Below the pieces are notes generated by a model, which worked only from the letters and a program-made list of their open reading frames with translations, searched no databases and was not told where the DNA came from. A DNA stretch of 64,000 nucleotides, from positions 18,800 to 82,799 of the forward strand of contig NZ_AQPN01000098.1 in the NCBI RefSeq assembly GCF_000403135.1. The letters are read 5' to 3'. Both the position numbers and the translations under genes were made by a program. Positions within the stretch are counted from its first letter, which is position 1. Every line of letters begins with the position of its first letter. Source of the stretch: Arcticibacter svalbardensis MN12-7. GTDB lineage: Bacteria > Bacteroidota > Bacteroidia > Sphingobacteriales > Sphingobacteriaceae. Positions 43,798 to 52,316 of the stretch are shown here, piece after piece.

Positions 43798-45099
43798 ATG
43801 ATTAAAAAAGCACTCGAAAACTTAAATATATCTGCCTTAAATGCAATGCAGGAAGCCTCTTTGAAAGCACCTGAAAAAAGAGATGTCTTACTGTTTTCGC
43901 CAACCGGATCAGGAAAGACTCTTGCCTTTTTGCTCCCTTTACTTCGGTTACTACAACCTGAAGTTGCGTTCGTACAAGCACTTATACTGGTTCCTTCGCG
44001 TGAATTAGCTTTGCAAATAGAACAGGTTTTTAGGGCACTAGGATCTCCATTTAAAATTACCTGTTGTTATGGTGGGCATTCTACTAAAATTGAAACGAAC
44101 AGTCTAATTGAGCCTCCTGCTGTTTTGATAGGTACTCCAGGGAGAATAGCTTATCACTTGCGCCGGGAAGGTTTTGATACCAAGGCGATCCGAACACTAA
44201 TTCTGGATGAATTTGATAAGGCCTTAGAATTTGGTTTCCAGGATGACATGTCTTTTATTATTAAAAGTCTTCCGGGGATAACAAAGCGGGTGTTACTATC
44301 TGCTACTAGAATGGCTGAAATACCAACTTTTACAGGTATAAGAAATCCAGTAGAACTGAACTATTTAAAGCAACTTGAAAACATCCCATTACTCACCTAT
44401 AAAGCTTGCCTTACTGATTCGGAAGATAAGTTGGAGGCACTGTTTTCATTGGTTTGTATGATCGGAAATAAATCGACTCTTGTGTTTTGTAATCATCGTG
44501 ATGCAGTAGCCCGAATAGGAGAATTACTAGATCATATGGGGATTGTGCATGGCGAATTTCATGGTGGCATGGAACAGGAAGATCGGGAAAGAACTTTGCT
44601 GAAGTTTCGTAATGGAACCCACCGGTTATTGATTACTACGGATTTGGCTTCCAGGGGACTGGATATTCCTGAAATTGAAAATGTAATTCATTATCAATTG
44701 CCTTTAACACAGGATGCTTTTGTTCATAGAAATGGCCGGACTGCCCGGATGCATGCTTATGGTACGTCATATCTTTTATTAACTAAAGAGGAAATTCCCG
44801 GGTATTTGAATGTTAAGCCTGAAATGATTAGTCTTCCTAAAAAAGCAGTCTTACCTCCACCAACAGATTGGGATACCATTTATATTGCTGCAGGGAAGAA
44901 AGACAAAGTCAATAAAATTGATATTGTAGGTTTGCTTTTACAAAAGTGCAAACTGAGTAAAGATGATGTAGGACTCATTGAAGTTCTAGATCATTCTGCT
45001 TATGTTGCAGTAAGACGCGATTTAATTCAAAAAGTAGTGCGCGAGTTAAAGGATGAAAAAATTAAAAACAAGAAAGTCAAAATAGAGATTTCAAATTGA
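43798..45099 (+). CDS. DEAD-box-type ATP-dependent RNA helicase
   Basis: RNA helicase of 433 residues. The motifs are Q-region LNAMQEA, Walker A SPTGSGKT (34-41), PSRELALQ, GTPGRI, motif II LDEFD (136-140, DEFD instead of DEAD), SAT, then the second domain with TLVFCNHRDAV, TTDLASRGLDIPE and HRNGRTARM. The C-terminal part (KIDIVGLLLQKCKLSKDDVGLIEVLDHSAYVAVRR) resembles the RNA-binding domain of DbpA/CsdA, suggesting a role in ribosome assembly or RNA unfolding. A single gene with a likely promoter just upstream. Confidence 0.9.
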   Translation: MIKKALENLNISALNAMQEASLKAPEKRDVLLFSPTGSGKTLAFLLPLLRLLQPEVAFVQALILVPSRELALQIEQVFRALGSPFKITCCYGGHSTKIETNSLIEPPAVLIGTPGRIAYHLRREGFDTKAIRTLILDEFDKALEFGFQDDMSFIIKSLPGITKRVLLSATRMAEIPTFTGIRNPVELNYLKQLENIPLLTYKACLTDSEDKLEALFSLVCMIGNKSTLVFCNHRDAVARIGELLDHMGIVHGEFHGGMEQEDRERTLLKFRNGTHRLLITTDLASRGLDIPEIENVIHYQLPLTQDAFVHRNGRTARMHAYGTSYLLLTKEEIPGYLNVKPEMISLPKKAVLPPPTDWDTIYIAAGKKDKVNKIDIVGLLLQKCKLSKDDVGLIEVLDHSAYVAVRRDLIQKVVRELKDEKIKNKKVKIEISN

Positions 45100-45127
45100 T
45101 TTCTCCCATTTGAAGAGCCTGCAAGAT

Positions 45128-45340
45128 TTATTTATTTTTTGGAGGGTTTTTGATTGGATTGACAGGTTGTTCTGCATTTTCTCTTGTTTTTGCAGGATCC
45201 TTATATTCTGGTTTATCTTTATTATAATCCAGGTCTTCGGGTTGCTTAACGACCTTGTCATCATTTTTTGAAGGTTTTATTTCTTTTTCTTCTGAATCCT
45301 GAGGCACCAGCTTTTCCTTATTTTTGCTTTGGTTGTTCAT
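45128..45340 (-). CDS. hypothetical hydrophilic protein, 70 residues
   Basis: A very polar protein made mostly of Lys, Glu, Asp, Asn and Pro (for example EEKEIKPSKNDDKVVKQPED and NPIKNPPKNK), predicted to be disordered. It has no signal peptide or known motif. It converges with the helicase gene and diverges from gap. Such small disordered proteins are common in this group of bacteria, but coding status rests only on its clean frame and placement. Confidence 0.5.
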   Translation of the reverse strand: MNNQSKNKEKLVPQDSEEKEIKPSKNDDKVVKQPEDLDYNKDKPEYKDPAKTRENAEQPVNPIKNPPKNK

Positions 45341-45411
45341 TTTTTGAGCTTTTTATATAAACTGTAATTCTAAATAAAGGTTTCAGCTTACATGAATTTG
45401 CTTGAAATACA

Positions 45412-45419
45412 TAACTTTG
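45412..45419 (+). promoter_or_regulatory. putative Bacteroidota -7 box (TAACTTTG)
   Basis: Exact TAnnTTTG match 19 bases before the gap ATG, likely driving gap-GNAT-pgk. No clear -33 element. Confidence 0.45.
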
Positions 45420-45438
45420 AGCTTGAATTAGATAATTA

Positions 45439-46443
45439 ATGAAAATTGCTATTAATGGTTTTGGACGAATTGGAAGAACTGTATTTCGAACTCTTTTAGC
45501 GAGTGGATTGGTCGAAATTGCAGCTATAAATGATCTTGCCGATGCTGTTACGCTTGCACATCTGGTTAAATACGATAGTATTCACGGAGGATTTAAAGGA
45601 GAGATAGTAGCAGGTAATGGTACGCTGATCGTAAATGGTAAGGTTATTCCTGTTTTTGCCGAAGAGAATCCGGAAAGGCTTCCATGGAAGGATTTAGGAA
45701 TCGATTTGGTTATTGAATCAACCGGAAGGTTTATTAGCCGGGAAAAGGCTCAGCTTCATTTGTTGGCGGGAGCCAAACAGGTTATCATCACTGCACCGCC
45801 TTCTTCTAAAGATGTACCGGTTGTCGTGCTTGGCGTAAATGATGCACAGGTGGATTTCTCTTCGCCTATTTTGTCTAATGCTTCCTGTACAACCAATAAT
45901 ATTGCTCCAATGATTAAGGTGATGGAGGAGAACTGGGGGATTGTTAATGGATATATTACAACGGTTCATTCGATGACGGGAGATCAGAATTTGCATGATG
46001 GTCCTCATCGTGACTTAAGAAGAGCACGTGCTGCCTCTGCTTCTATTATTCCAACTACTACGGGTGCTGCAAAAGCGATAACAAGTATTTTCCCTAAATT
46101 GGAAGGTAAGTTGGGTGGTGCTGGCATTCGTGTGCCTGTTCTTAATGGCTCGTTAACCGATTTTACGTGTACGCTTTTGGTTCAGCCTACTGTAGAGGAG
46201 ATAAATGAGGTATTTAAACAGGCTTCACTGAATGAATTACGTGGAATTTTGCAATATACGACTGATCCTATAGTTTCGGTTGATATTCTGGGTAATTCAC
46301 ATTCTTGTATATTTGACTCATTACTCACCTCAGTGGTCGGTGGAATAACCAAGGTTGTAGGGTGGTATGACAATGAATATGGTTATTCAAGCAGACTTAC
46401 AGATATGGTAATACGGATTTCTCAATTAAAAATTAATGGTTGA
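45439..46443 (+). CDS. gap: glyceraldehyde-3-phosphate dehydrogenase, type I
   Basis: Glycolytic dehydrogenase of 334 residues. The NAD-binding start KIAINGFGRIGRTVFR is followed by INDLADAVTLAHLVKYDSIHG, where the Asp-Leu pair resembles NAD-dependent enzymes. The active site is SNASCTTNNIAP (catalytic Cys about 153), with Asn where most type I enzymes have the second Cys (CTTNC). HSMTGDQNLHDGPHRDLRRARAASASIIPTTTGAAKA and GWYDNEYGYSSRL complete the family. The next gene starts inside its last codons, and pgk follows, so glycolytic genes are grouped. The unusual CTTNN is worth noting but the enzyme should be active. Confidence 0.93.
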   Translation: MKIAINGFGRIGRTVFRTLLASGLVEIAAINDLADAVTLAHLVKYDSIHGGFKGEIVAGNGTLIVNGKVIPVFAEENPERLPWKDLGIDLVIESTGRFISREKAQLHLLAGAKQVIITAPPSSKDVPVVVLGVNDAQVDFSSPILSNASCTTNNIAPMIKVMEENWGIVNGYITTVHSMTGDQNLHDGPHRDLRRARAASASIIPTTTGAAKAITSIFPKLEGKLGGAGIRVPVLNGSLTDFTCTLLVQPTVEEINEVFKQASLNELRGILQYTTDPIVSVDILGNSHSCIFDSLLTSVVGGITKVVGWYDNEYGYSSRLTDMVIRISQLKING

Positions 46444-46870
46444 ATTTATTACTGCAGATCAAACGCTTTCATTAAGGAATATTGTTTTACGTGATGGCTT
46501 GCTTGCTTTGAACCAGTGCAGGTTCTCAGAAGATGCTATTGAAGGGGCATTTCATCTGGGCTATATGTCAGATAATCAATTGGTTTGTGTTTGTTCATTT
46601 GCACCTAACGAGTTAGACCCTTTTGGTGTTGCAGGCTTTCAATTAAGAGGTATGGCCACATCAAATGAATATAGAAATAAAGGTATCGGAAACCTTATTG
46701 TTAATTTTGGGGTTTTATACTTAAAGGGTCGTAAAGCTAAATATGTTTGGTGTAATGCCAGGCGTGCTGCATATAGTTTTTACTCTGGCTTAGGTTTTGA
46801 ATTTATATCAGATGAGTTTGAAATTCAAGGTATCGGTCCCCATAAAAAAATGTATCTTAAAATATCTTAA
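46436..46870 (+). CDS. GNAT-family N-acetyltransferase
   Basis: A 144-residue acetyltransferase of the GNAT superfamily. The acetyl-CoA-binding part is FQLRGMATSNEYRNKGIGNLIVNFGVLYLKGR (about residues 70-100), with the Q/RxxGxG/A-type loop as RNKGIG, followed by YVWCNARRAAYSFYSGLGFEFISDEFEI. Its ATG overlaps the last eight bases of gap, showing translational coupling. pgk begins 17 bases after its stop. A GNAT gene placed inside a gap-pgk operon could modify a glycolytic enzyme or simply be carried along; the acceptor is unknown. Confidence 0.85.
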   Translation: MVEFITADQTLSLRNIVLRDGLLALNQCRFSEDAIEGAFHLGYMSDNQLVCVCSFAPNELDPFGVAGFQLRGMATSNEYRNKGIGNLIVNFGVLYLKGRKAKYVWCNARRAAYSFYSGLGFEFISDEFEIQGIGPHKKMYLKIS

Positions 46871-46887
46871 TTAATTAATAACATAAA

Positions 46888-48078
46888 ATGAAGACTATTG
46901 ACAAACTGAATTTTTCAGGAAAGAAAGCATTAATCCGCGTCGACTTTAATGTCCCTTTGGATAAAGACTTTAATATTACCGATGACAATCGTATACAAGG
47001 AGCCCTTCCAACAATCAAAAAGATACTTGCTGACGGGGGATCTTTAATTTTGATGTCTCATTTGGGTCGTCCGAAAGATGGACCAACTGATAAATATTCT
47101 CTAAAACATATTGTGAAACATTTGTCTGATGTAATTGGCAAAGAAGTTCAATTTGCAGATGATTGTATTGGTGCACAGGCAGTTGATAAAGCAGCAGCTT
47201 TAAAACCAGGTGAAGTTCTTCTTCTGGAAAATCTTCGTTTTTACAAAGAAGAAGAAAAAGGTGATGAAGCATTTGCTGAAAAATTAAGCAAACTAGGCGA
47301 CGTATATGTAAACGATGCTTTTGGAACAGCTCACCGTGCGCATGCTTCTACAGCAGTTATTGCTAAATTTTTCCCTAATGCAAAATACTTTGGTTATTTA
47401 ATGGCTGGAGAGTTAGCTAATGCAGAAAAAGTATTAAATAATCCGGAACGTCCTTTTACTGCTATTATGGGTGGTGCAAAGGTTTCAGATAAAATTCTTT
47501 TGATTGAGCGTTTGCTTGATAAAGTTGATAATTTAATTATCGGCGGAGGTATGGCTTATACCTTTGCTAAAGCACAGGGTGGATCGATTGGCAAATCACT
47601 TGTTGAAGATGATAAATTGGAATTAGCTTTAAGTTTAATTGAAAAGGCAAAGGCTAAGGGTGTAAATTTGGTATTACCTGCCGATTCGATCATTGCAGAT
47701 AACTTTGCTGCTGATGCGAATACAGCTATCGCGCAAAATGATGCGATCAAAGAAGGTTGGATGGGCTTGGATATAGGTCCTGATGCGATTAAAGTTTACA
47801 AGGATATTGTTGCTCAATCAAAGACTATTTTATGGAATGGCCCAATGGGCGTTTTTGAAATGGAAAAATTTGAGGCAGGAACTAAAGCAGTTGCTGAAGC
47901 AGTTGTTGAAGCTACTGAAAAGGGAGCTTTCTCTCTTATTGGTGGTGGCGATTCGGCAGCAGCTGTTGCTAAATTCGGTTTTGAAGAAAAAGTAAGTTAT
48001 GTTTCAACTGGTGGTGGTGCTTTACTTGAATATATGGAAGGTAAAGAATTGCCAGGAGTGAAAGCAATTAACGACTAG
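46888..48078 (+). CDS. pgk: phosphoglycerate kinase
   Basis: Glycolytic kinase transferring phosphate from 1,3-bisphosphoglycerate to ADP; 396 residues. The family pattern [25 protein letters not shown] at the N-terminus, [69 protein letters not shown] and the C-terminal [13 protein letters not shown] with [10 protein letters not shown] are all present. It closes the gap-GNAT-pgk run and is followed by a strong terminator. Full length with no irregularities. Confidence 0.97.
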   Translation: MKTIDKLNFSGKKALIRVDFNVPLDKDFNITDDNRIQGALPTIKKILADGGSLILMSHLGRPKDGPTDKYSLKHIVKHLSDVIGKEVQFADDCIGAQAVDKAAALKPGEVLLLENLRFYKEEEKGDEAFAEKLSKLGDVYVNDAFGTAHRAHASTAVIAKFFPNAKYFGYLMAGELANAEKVLNNPERPFTAIMGGAKVSDKILLIERLLDKVDNLIIGGGMAYTFAKAQGGSIGKSLVEDDKLELALSLIEKAKAKGVNLVLPADSIIADNFAADANTAIAQNDAIKEGWMGLDIGPDAIKVYKDIVAQSKTILWNGPMGVFEMEKFEAGTKAVAEAVVEATEKGAFSLIGGGDSAAAVAKFGFEEKVSYVSTGGGALLEYMEGKELPGVKAIND

Positions 48079-48098
48079 TATAAAACTCAATTAATAAG

Positions 48099-48130
48099 AA
48101 AAGCTGGCTCCATAAGAGCTGGCTTTTTTT
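48099..48130 (+). terminator. rho-independent terminator after pgk
   Basis: An 11-bp stem (48100-48110 with 48116-48126, two G-T pairs), 5-base loop CATAA and a run of seven T, 21 bases after the pgk stop. Confidence 0.85.
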
Positions 48131-48282
48131 ATTAATAAGAATTTGCTAGAGGTATTTTTGGGATTATATCCTTAAACAACAGACCTGTTCGTCGGGTATT
48201 GTTAACAATTGACTAACGTTCATCACATTTAATGGGGCATTTCCCCTTGAAAAACGTCATTAAACTTGTTAATAACTTTTTT

Positions 48283-48316
48283 GTGGGGTAATGTGGTAAG
48301 AAGTGGTAAAAGTGTG
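48283..48316 (+). promoter_or_regulatory. MraZ operator boxes upstream of mraZ
   Basis: Three direct repeats beginning GTGG at 48283, 48293 and 48303, exactly 10 bases apart, each followed by a purine-rich half (GGTAAT, TAAGAA, TAAAAG), and a weaker GTGT at 48312. This matches the 10-bp-spaced TGGG/GTGG box arrays bound by MraZ in other bacteria, 30-65 bases before the mraZ ATG. Confidence 0.7.
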
Positions 48317-48348
48317 TACTTTTATCCCTAATTATAATATAATTGTCC

Positions 48349-48816
48349 ATGTCTCATTTGTTAGGTGAATTTGAATGTAAGCTTGATACAAAAGGGCGAC
48401 TGATGATACCAGCCGGGCTTAGGAAACAAATGCCTGAAGCTGAGAAAGATGGGTTGGTAGTGAACAGAGGTTTTGAGAAGCATTTAGTGATTTACGGCAG
48501 AAAAGAGTGGGATGGAATTATGGAAGATTTAAGTAAGCTTAATCCATTTGAAGAAAAGAACAGACAATTTATCAGGTACTTTATGAGAGGAGCTACAGAT
48601 CTATCCTTAGATGCTGCAGGAAGAATCTTATTACCCAAGTCTCTTTTGGATTATGCAGGAGTTAATGCAGACGTTACTTTGTCTTCGCAATTTAATAAAA
48701 TAGAGTTATGGGCAAAGGATGCTTATGATGCTCAGCTGGACAATGTTCCGGAAAATTTTTCAAAGCTTGCCCAGGAAGTAATGGGCAATGCAGAAAGGAA
48801 ACGGGTCGATGTCTGA
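48349..48816 (+). CDS. mraZ: transcriptional regulator MraZ
   Basis: First gene of the division and cell wall cluster. The 155-residue protein has two AbrB-like SpoVT halves: LLGEFECKLDTKGRLMIPAGLRKQM and, later, FMRGATDLSLDAAGRILLPKSLLDYAGV, both with the family's DxxGRxxxP signature. MraZ binds as a ring to repeated boxes upstream of its own gene, and three such boxes spaced 10 bp apart are seen 30-65 bases upstream. ATG at 48349 is used instead of a TTG two codons earlier. The end overlaps the rsmH start by eight bases (ATGTCTGA). Confidence 0.95.
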   Translation: MSHLLGEFECKLDTKGRLMIPAGLRKQMPEAEKDGLVVNRGFEKHLVIYGRKEWDGIMEDLSKLNPFEEKNRQFIRYFMRGATDLSLDAAGRILLPKSLLDYAGVNADVTLSSQFNKIELWAKDAYDAQLDNVPENFSKLAQEVMGNAERKRVDV

Positions 48817-49711
48817 ATACCATAATCCCGTTATGCTGAAAGAATGCATAGAAGGTTTGAATATTATACCATCAGGTACTTATATCGATGTTACCTATGG
48901 AGGAGGAGGCCATTCCAGAGAAATTTTAAAGCATCTGGATGCCAGTGGGAGATTGTTAGCATTTGATCAGGACGAAGACGCAAAGAAAAATATTATACAA
49001 GATGATCGGTTAACCTTTATAGATCAGAACTTCCGCTTTTTGAAGAATTATTGCCGCTTACATGAGGCAATGCAGGTAGATGGTATTCTGGCTGATCTTG
49101 GTGTTTCATCCCACCAGTTTGATCAGCCAGAGCGGGGTTTTTCTACACGGTTTGATGCGGATCTGGATATGAGAATGGATCAGTCGGCACCAATAACTGC
49201 AAAAGAAGTGATTGATACTTACAGTGAAGAGGATTTGCATCGGATTTTTGGCATGTATGGAGAGATTCAAAATGCAAAATCGCTTGCCCGCACGCTGGTT
49301 ACTTCCAGGTTAAATAAAAAGATAGAAACAATAGCTGAATTCAAAGAGGTTATAAAACATCGGATCCCAAAAGGGAAAGAGAATAAATATTTGGCTCAGG
49401 CATTTCAAGCCTTGAGGATTGAGGTTAATCAGGAATTAGAAGCTTTGCAGGAATTTTTGATTCAGTCAGCGGAAGTGTTAAAACCAGGTGGAAGGTTAGT
49501 GGTGATGTCTTATCATTCATTAGAAGATCGGTTGGTTAAGAATTTTATTGCAAAAGGCAAATTTAGAGGAGAAGTTGAAAAGGACTTTTATGGTAATATT
49601 CAAAGGCCTTTGGATTTAGTGAATAGAAAAGCATTGGTGGCATCTGAGGCAGAGATTGCATTAAATAACAGAGCGCGCAGTGCCAAATTAAGAGTAGCTG
49701 TTAAGCTATGA
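48809..49711 (+). CDS. rsmH: 16S rRNA (cytosine1402-N4)-methyltransferase
   Basis: S-adenosylmethionine-dependent enzyme (MraW) methylating the N4 of C1402 in 16S rRNA. ATG at 48809 (MSEYHNPVMLKECIEGL) gives 300 residues. Motifs: YIDVTYGGGGHSREIL for SAM binding, LLAFDQDEDA, DGILADLGVSSHQFDQPERGFS and the C-terminal GGRLVVMSYHSLEDRLVKNF, ending with NNRARSAKLRVA. The start lies within the last codons of mraZ, so the two are translationally coupled. Normal length and order for the dcw cluster. Confidence 0.96.
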   Translation: MSEYHNPVMLKECIEGLNIIPSGTYIDVTYGGGGHSREILKHLDASGRLLAFDQDEDAKKNIIQDDRLTFIDQNFRFLKNYCRLHEAMQVDGILADLGVSSHQFDQPERGFSTRFDADLDMRMDQSAPITAKEVIDTYSEEDLHRIFGMYGEIQNAKSLARTLVTSRLNKKIETIAEFKEVIKHRIPKGKENKYLAQAFQALRIEVNQELEALQEFLIQSAEVLKPGGRLVVMSYHSLEDRLVKNFIAKGKFRGEVEKDFYGNIQRPLDLVNRKALVASEAEIALNNRARSAKLRVAVKL

Positions 49712-49764
49712 TGGAATTGGAAGTCGTTGATAGCGATTTTAAAATAAAATAAGCGATAAGTGGT

Positions 49765-50175
49765 ATGAGTAATCGTTTCAGGGGAGATAAAAAAGAAGAG
49801 GATCAAGATTTGGAGCCTACTCCAGAGGCTTTGCCCAAAGTGGTGATGCCAAGGAACTTTTTTACGATCATTCTGACAGAGGGGGTTATTTCGAAAGAAG
49901 CAGCTTCTGAAATGATGCCATTTATAATTTTTATTGCCTTTTTAGGTATGATGTACATTGGCAACAGACATTTTGCGGAAAAGAATATCAGGCAGATTGA
50001 TAAGTTAAATAAAGAGGTTAAAGAATTGAGCTGGGATTATAAGACGTTGAAGGCAGATTTAATGTTGAAGAGTACACAGACAGAAGTAGCGAATAAAGTG
50101 GATACCCTGGGACTTAAAGAGCCAGTGGAGCCACCCAAAAAGCTGATGGTTCCTTTACTAATTGAAGAAAAATAA
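49765..50175 (+). CDS. ftsL: FtsL-like division protein
   Basis: A 136-residue bitopic membrane protein in the place of ftsL between rsmH and ftsI. An acidic N-terminal cytoplasmic part (DKKEEDQDLEPTPEALP) precedes a membrane segment (MMPFIIFIAFLGMMYIG, about 49-65) and a periplasmic coiled coil (EKNIRQIDKLNKEVKELSWDYKTLKADLMLKSTQTEVANKV). This is the plan of FtsL, which links FtsQ/DivIC-like partners to FtsI/FtsW. Sequence similarity in this family is low, so the call relies on position and topology. Confidence 0.82.
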   Translation: MSNRFRGDKKEEDQDLEPTPEALPKVVMPRNFFTIILTEGVISKEAASEMMPFIIFIAFLGMMYIGNRHFAEKNIRQIDKLNKEVKELSWDYKTLKADLMLKSTQTEVANKVDTLGLKEPVEPPKKLMVPLLIEEK

Positions 50176-50216
50176 AAGTTGCAGTAGAGAAAATAATAAA
50201 TAAGCAGATTTCGATT

Positions 50217-52316
50217 ATGAATATCAGAACTGACATTTTATTGCGTGTTTATATAGCCTTTGGACTAATTGTTCTACTGGCATTTGCTGTGCTGTTTAAA
50301 CTTTTCCATCTTCAGGTTACAGAAGGAGCCAAGTGGAGAGCAATGGCGGACAGTTTGTCTACCAGATATGTAAATGTTGAAGCCGTGAGAGGTAATATTC
50401 TATCATCAGATGGAAGTCTTCTTGCTACCTCTGTACCTGAATATGAACTTCGATTTGATTTGAAGGCTGGGGGAATTGAAAAAGATAAAGAATTTTACGA
50501 AAAAGTAGATTCATTAGCCGAACGGTTATCTCTATTTTTTGGAGATAAAACGGAAAGACAGTATACGAATCTTTTACGTCAGGCCCGTAGAGAAGGGGCC
50601 AGGTATTTCTTGCTAAAGAGAAACGTTTCCCATCAGCAATTGAAGAAGATCAAGACTTTTCCAATATTTAATTTAGGGAAATATAAAGGCGGGTTAATAG
50701 CAGTTCAGAAAAATAATCGAATTCTCCCTTTTAAGGGATTAGCAGCCAGAACAATCGGGTATAGAAATGTGCACGTTCAACCCGTAGGCTTGGAAGGTGC
50801 ATATGGCGATTATATAAACGGAGAAAGTGGCCGGCGGTTGATGCAACGTATTGCAGGTGGTATTTGGATGCCTGTTAATAAAGATATTGAAATTGCGCCT
50901 AAAGATGGAGCTGACATTATTTCGACTATCGATATCAATATTCAGGATGTTGCGCAGAATGCGTTACGAAAACAGCTGATTAAGAGTGATGCGGATCATG
51001 GTTGTGTGATTTTAATGGAGGTATCTACAGGTGAAATTAAGGCGATTGCTAATGCTACACGTGTCTCCGAAGGAATTTATGAAGAGAAATTAAACTATGC
51101 TATTGCGGAGAGCGCCGAACCTGGTTCAACCTTTAAACTGGCTTCCTACATGGCTGCTCTTGAGGATAATAAGGTAGATACTAATTCTCTGATTGATTGT
51201 GAGGGTGGTACGTATAGAGTATATAGGCATACTATTAAAGACTCTCATTTAGGAAATGGAGTTCTAACCGTAAAACAAGCATTTGAACAATCCTCAAACG
51301 CTGCAGTTGCCAAGCTGATTAATACGAACTACAGAGATAATCCAAGACAGTTCACAGATCATCTTTATAAGCTTCATTTGAATAAAAAATTAGGACTTCA
51401 GATACCTGGTGAAGGGAGTCCTTTAATTAAGAATCCGGATTATAAAAGTTGGAGCGGCTTGACGCTGGCACAAATGGCGTATGGTTATGAAATGAAAATG
51501 ACTCCACTTCAGATGTTAACATTTTATAATTCTGTAGCGAATAATGGTAAAATGATTGCACCGCTTTTTGTGAAAGAGATAAGACGATTAGGTAATACAG
51601 TAGAAAGCTTTACTGCAAATGTGATAGATGAAAAAATTTGTTCGGATGCTACTATTGGGAAATTGCAGGCTATGCTGGAGGGAGTTGTAGAAATTGGGAC
51701 AGGTAAAGAGGTTATAAAAAACTCGTTGTATAAGGTGGCTGGTAAAACAGGTACTGCACAGATTGCCAACGGTGCTCTTGGATATCGTACGAAGAGGTCA
51801 TACCAGGCTTCTTTTTGTGGGTATTTTCCAGCAGATAAACCGAAGTATTCGATGATCGTGGTATTGAATAACCCTAAGGGCGCTTATTATGCTGCTTTAG
51901 TAGCAGGTCCGGTTTTTCGGGAAGTGGCTGACAAGGTATATGCAAATGATAAGGCGATGTATAGCCACGTACAGGAAAGACTGGTTGGGAATACAAAATT
52001 ACCTTCATCAAAAGCGGGACAGAACCAAGCGACCCGTCAGGTTTACAAATCATTGGGAATTAAAGCATTGTATGCATCCAAGAGTGAATTTGTGCATCCT
52101 GTGGATACCAGCAATGGTGTTGCGGTAAGGGAAGTTATTGTGAATTCAAAACAGGTTCCTGATATTTCAGGAATGGGTTTAAAGGATGCAGTATTCCTGT
52201 TAAGTAATTTTGGATTGCGGCCTATTGTTAAAGGCAGCGGAAAAGTAGTTAAACAATCATTAGAAGCGGGTACCCGGATTATTAAAGGATATCCTATAAC
52301 CATCGAACTGAAATGA
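50217..52316 (+). CDS. ftsI: septal peptidoglycan transpeptidase (PBP3) with PASTA domain
   Basis: Class B penicillin-binding protein of 699 residues that cross-links septal peptidoglycan. One N-terminal membrane segment (VYIAFGLIVLLAFAVLFKLF) is followed by a dimerisation domain (about 55-240) and the transpeptidase domain with SxxK at PGSTFKLAS (Ser304, Lys307), SSN (359-361) and KTGTAQ (510-515). The last 55 residues, from VPDISGMGLKDAVFLLSNFGLRP, form a PASTA domain, as in other Bacteroidota FtsI. The murE ATG overlaps its stop by four bases. Confidence 0.95.
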   Translation: MNIRTDILLRVYIAFGLIVLLAFAVLFKLFHLQVTEGAKWRAMADSLSTRYVNVEAVRGNILSSDGSLLATSVPEYELRFDLKAGGIEKDKEFYEKVDSLAERLSLFFGDKTERQYTNLLRQARREGARYFLLKRNVSHQQLKKIKTFPIFNLGKYKGGLIAVQKNNRILPFKGLAARTIGYRNVHVQPVGLEGAYGDYINGESGRRLMQRIAGGIWMPVNKDIEIAPKDGADIISTIDINIQDVAQNALRKQLIKSDADHGCVILMEVSTGEIKAIANATRVSEGIYEEKLNYAIAESAEPGSTFKLASYMAALEDNKVDTNSLIDCEGGTYRVYRHTIKDSHLGNGVLTVKQAFEQSSNAAVAKLINTNYRDNPRQFTDHLYKLHLNKKLGLQIPGEGSPLIKNPDYKSWSGLTLAQMAYGYEMKMTPLQMLTFYNSVANNGKMIAPLFVKEIRRLGNTVESFTANVIDEKICSDATIGKLQAMLEGVVEIGTGKEVIKNSLYKVAGKTGTAQIANGALGYRTKRSYQASFCGYFPADKPKYSMIVVLNNPKGAYYAALVAGPVFREVADKVYANDKAMYSHVQERLVGNTKLPSSKAGQNQATRQVYKSLGIKALYASKSEFVHPVDTSNGVAVREVIVNSKQVPDISGMGLKDAVFLLSNFGLRPIVKGSGKVVKQSLEAGTRIIKGYPITIELK

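Noticed and set aside
43936..44226. DEFD in place of DEAD in the helicase as a sign of inactivity
   Set aside because: The two Asp/Glu residues needed for ATP hydrolysis are kept and all other helicase motifs are intact; natural variants of this box are known.
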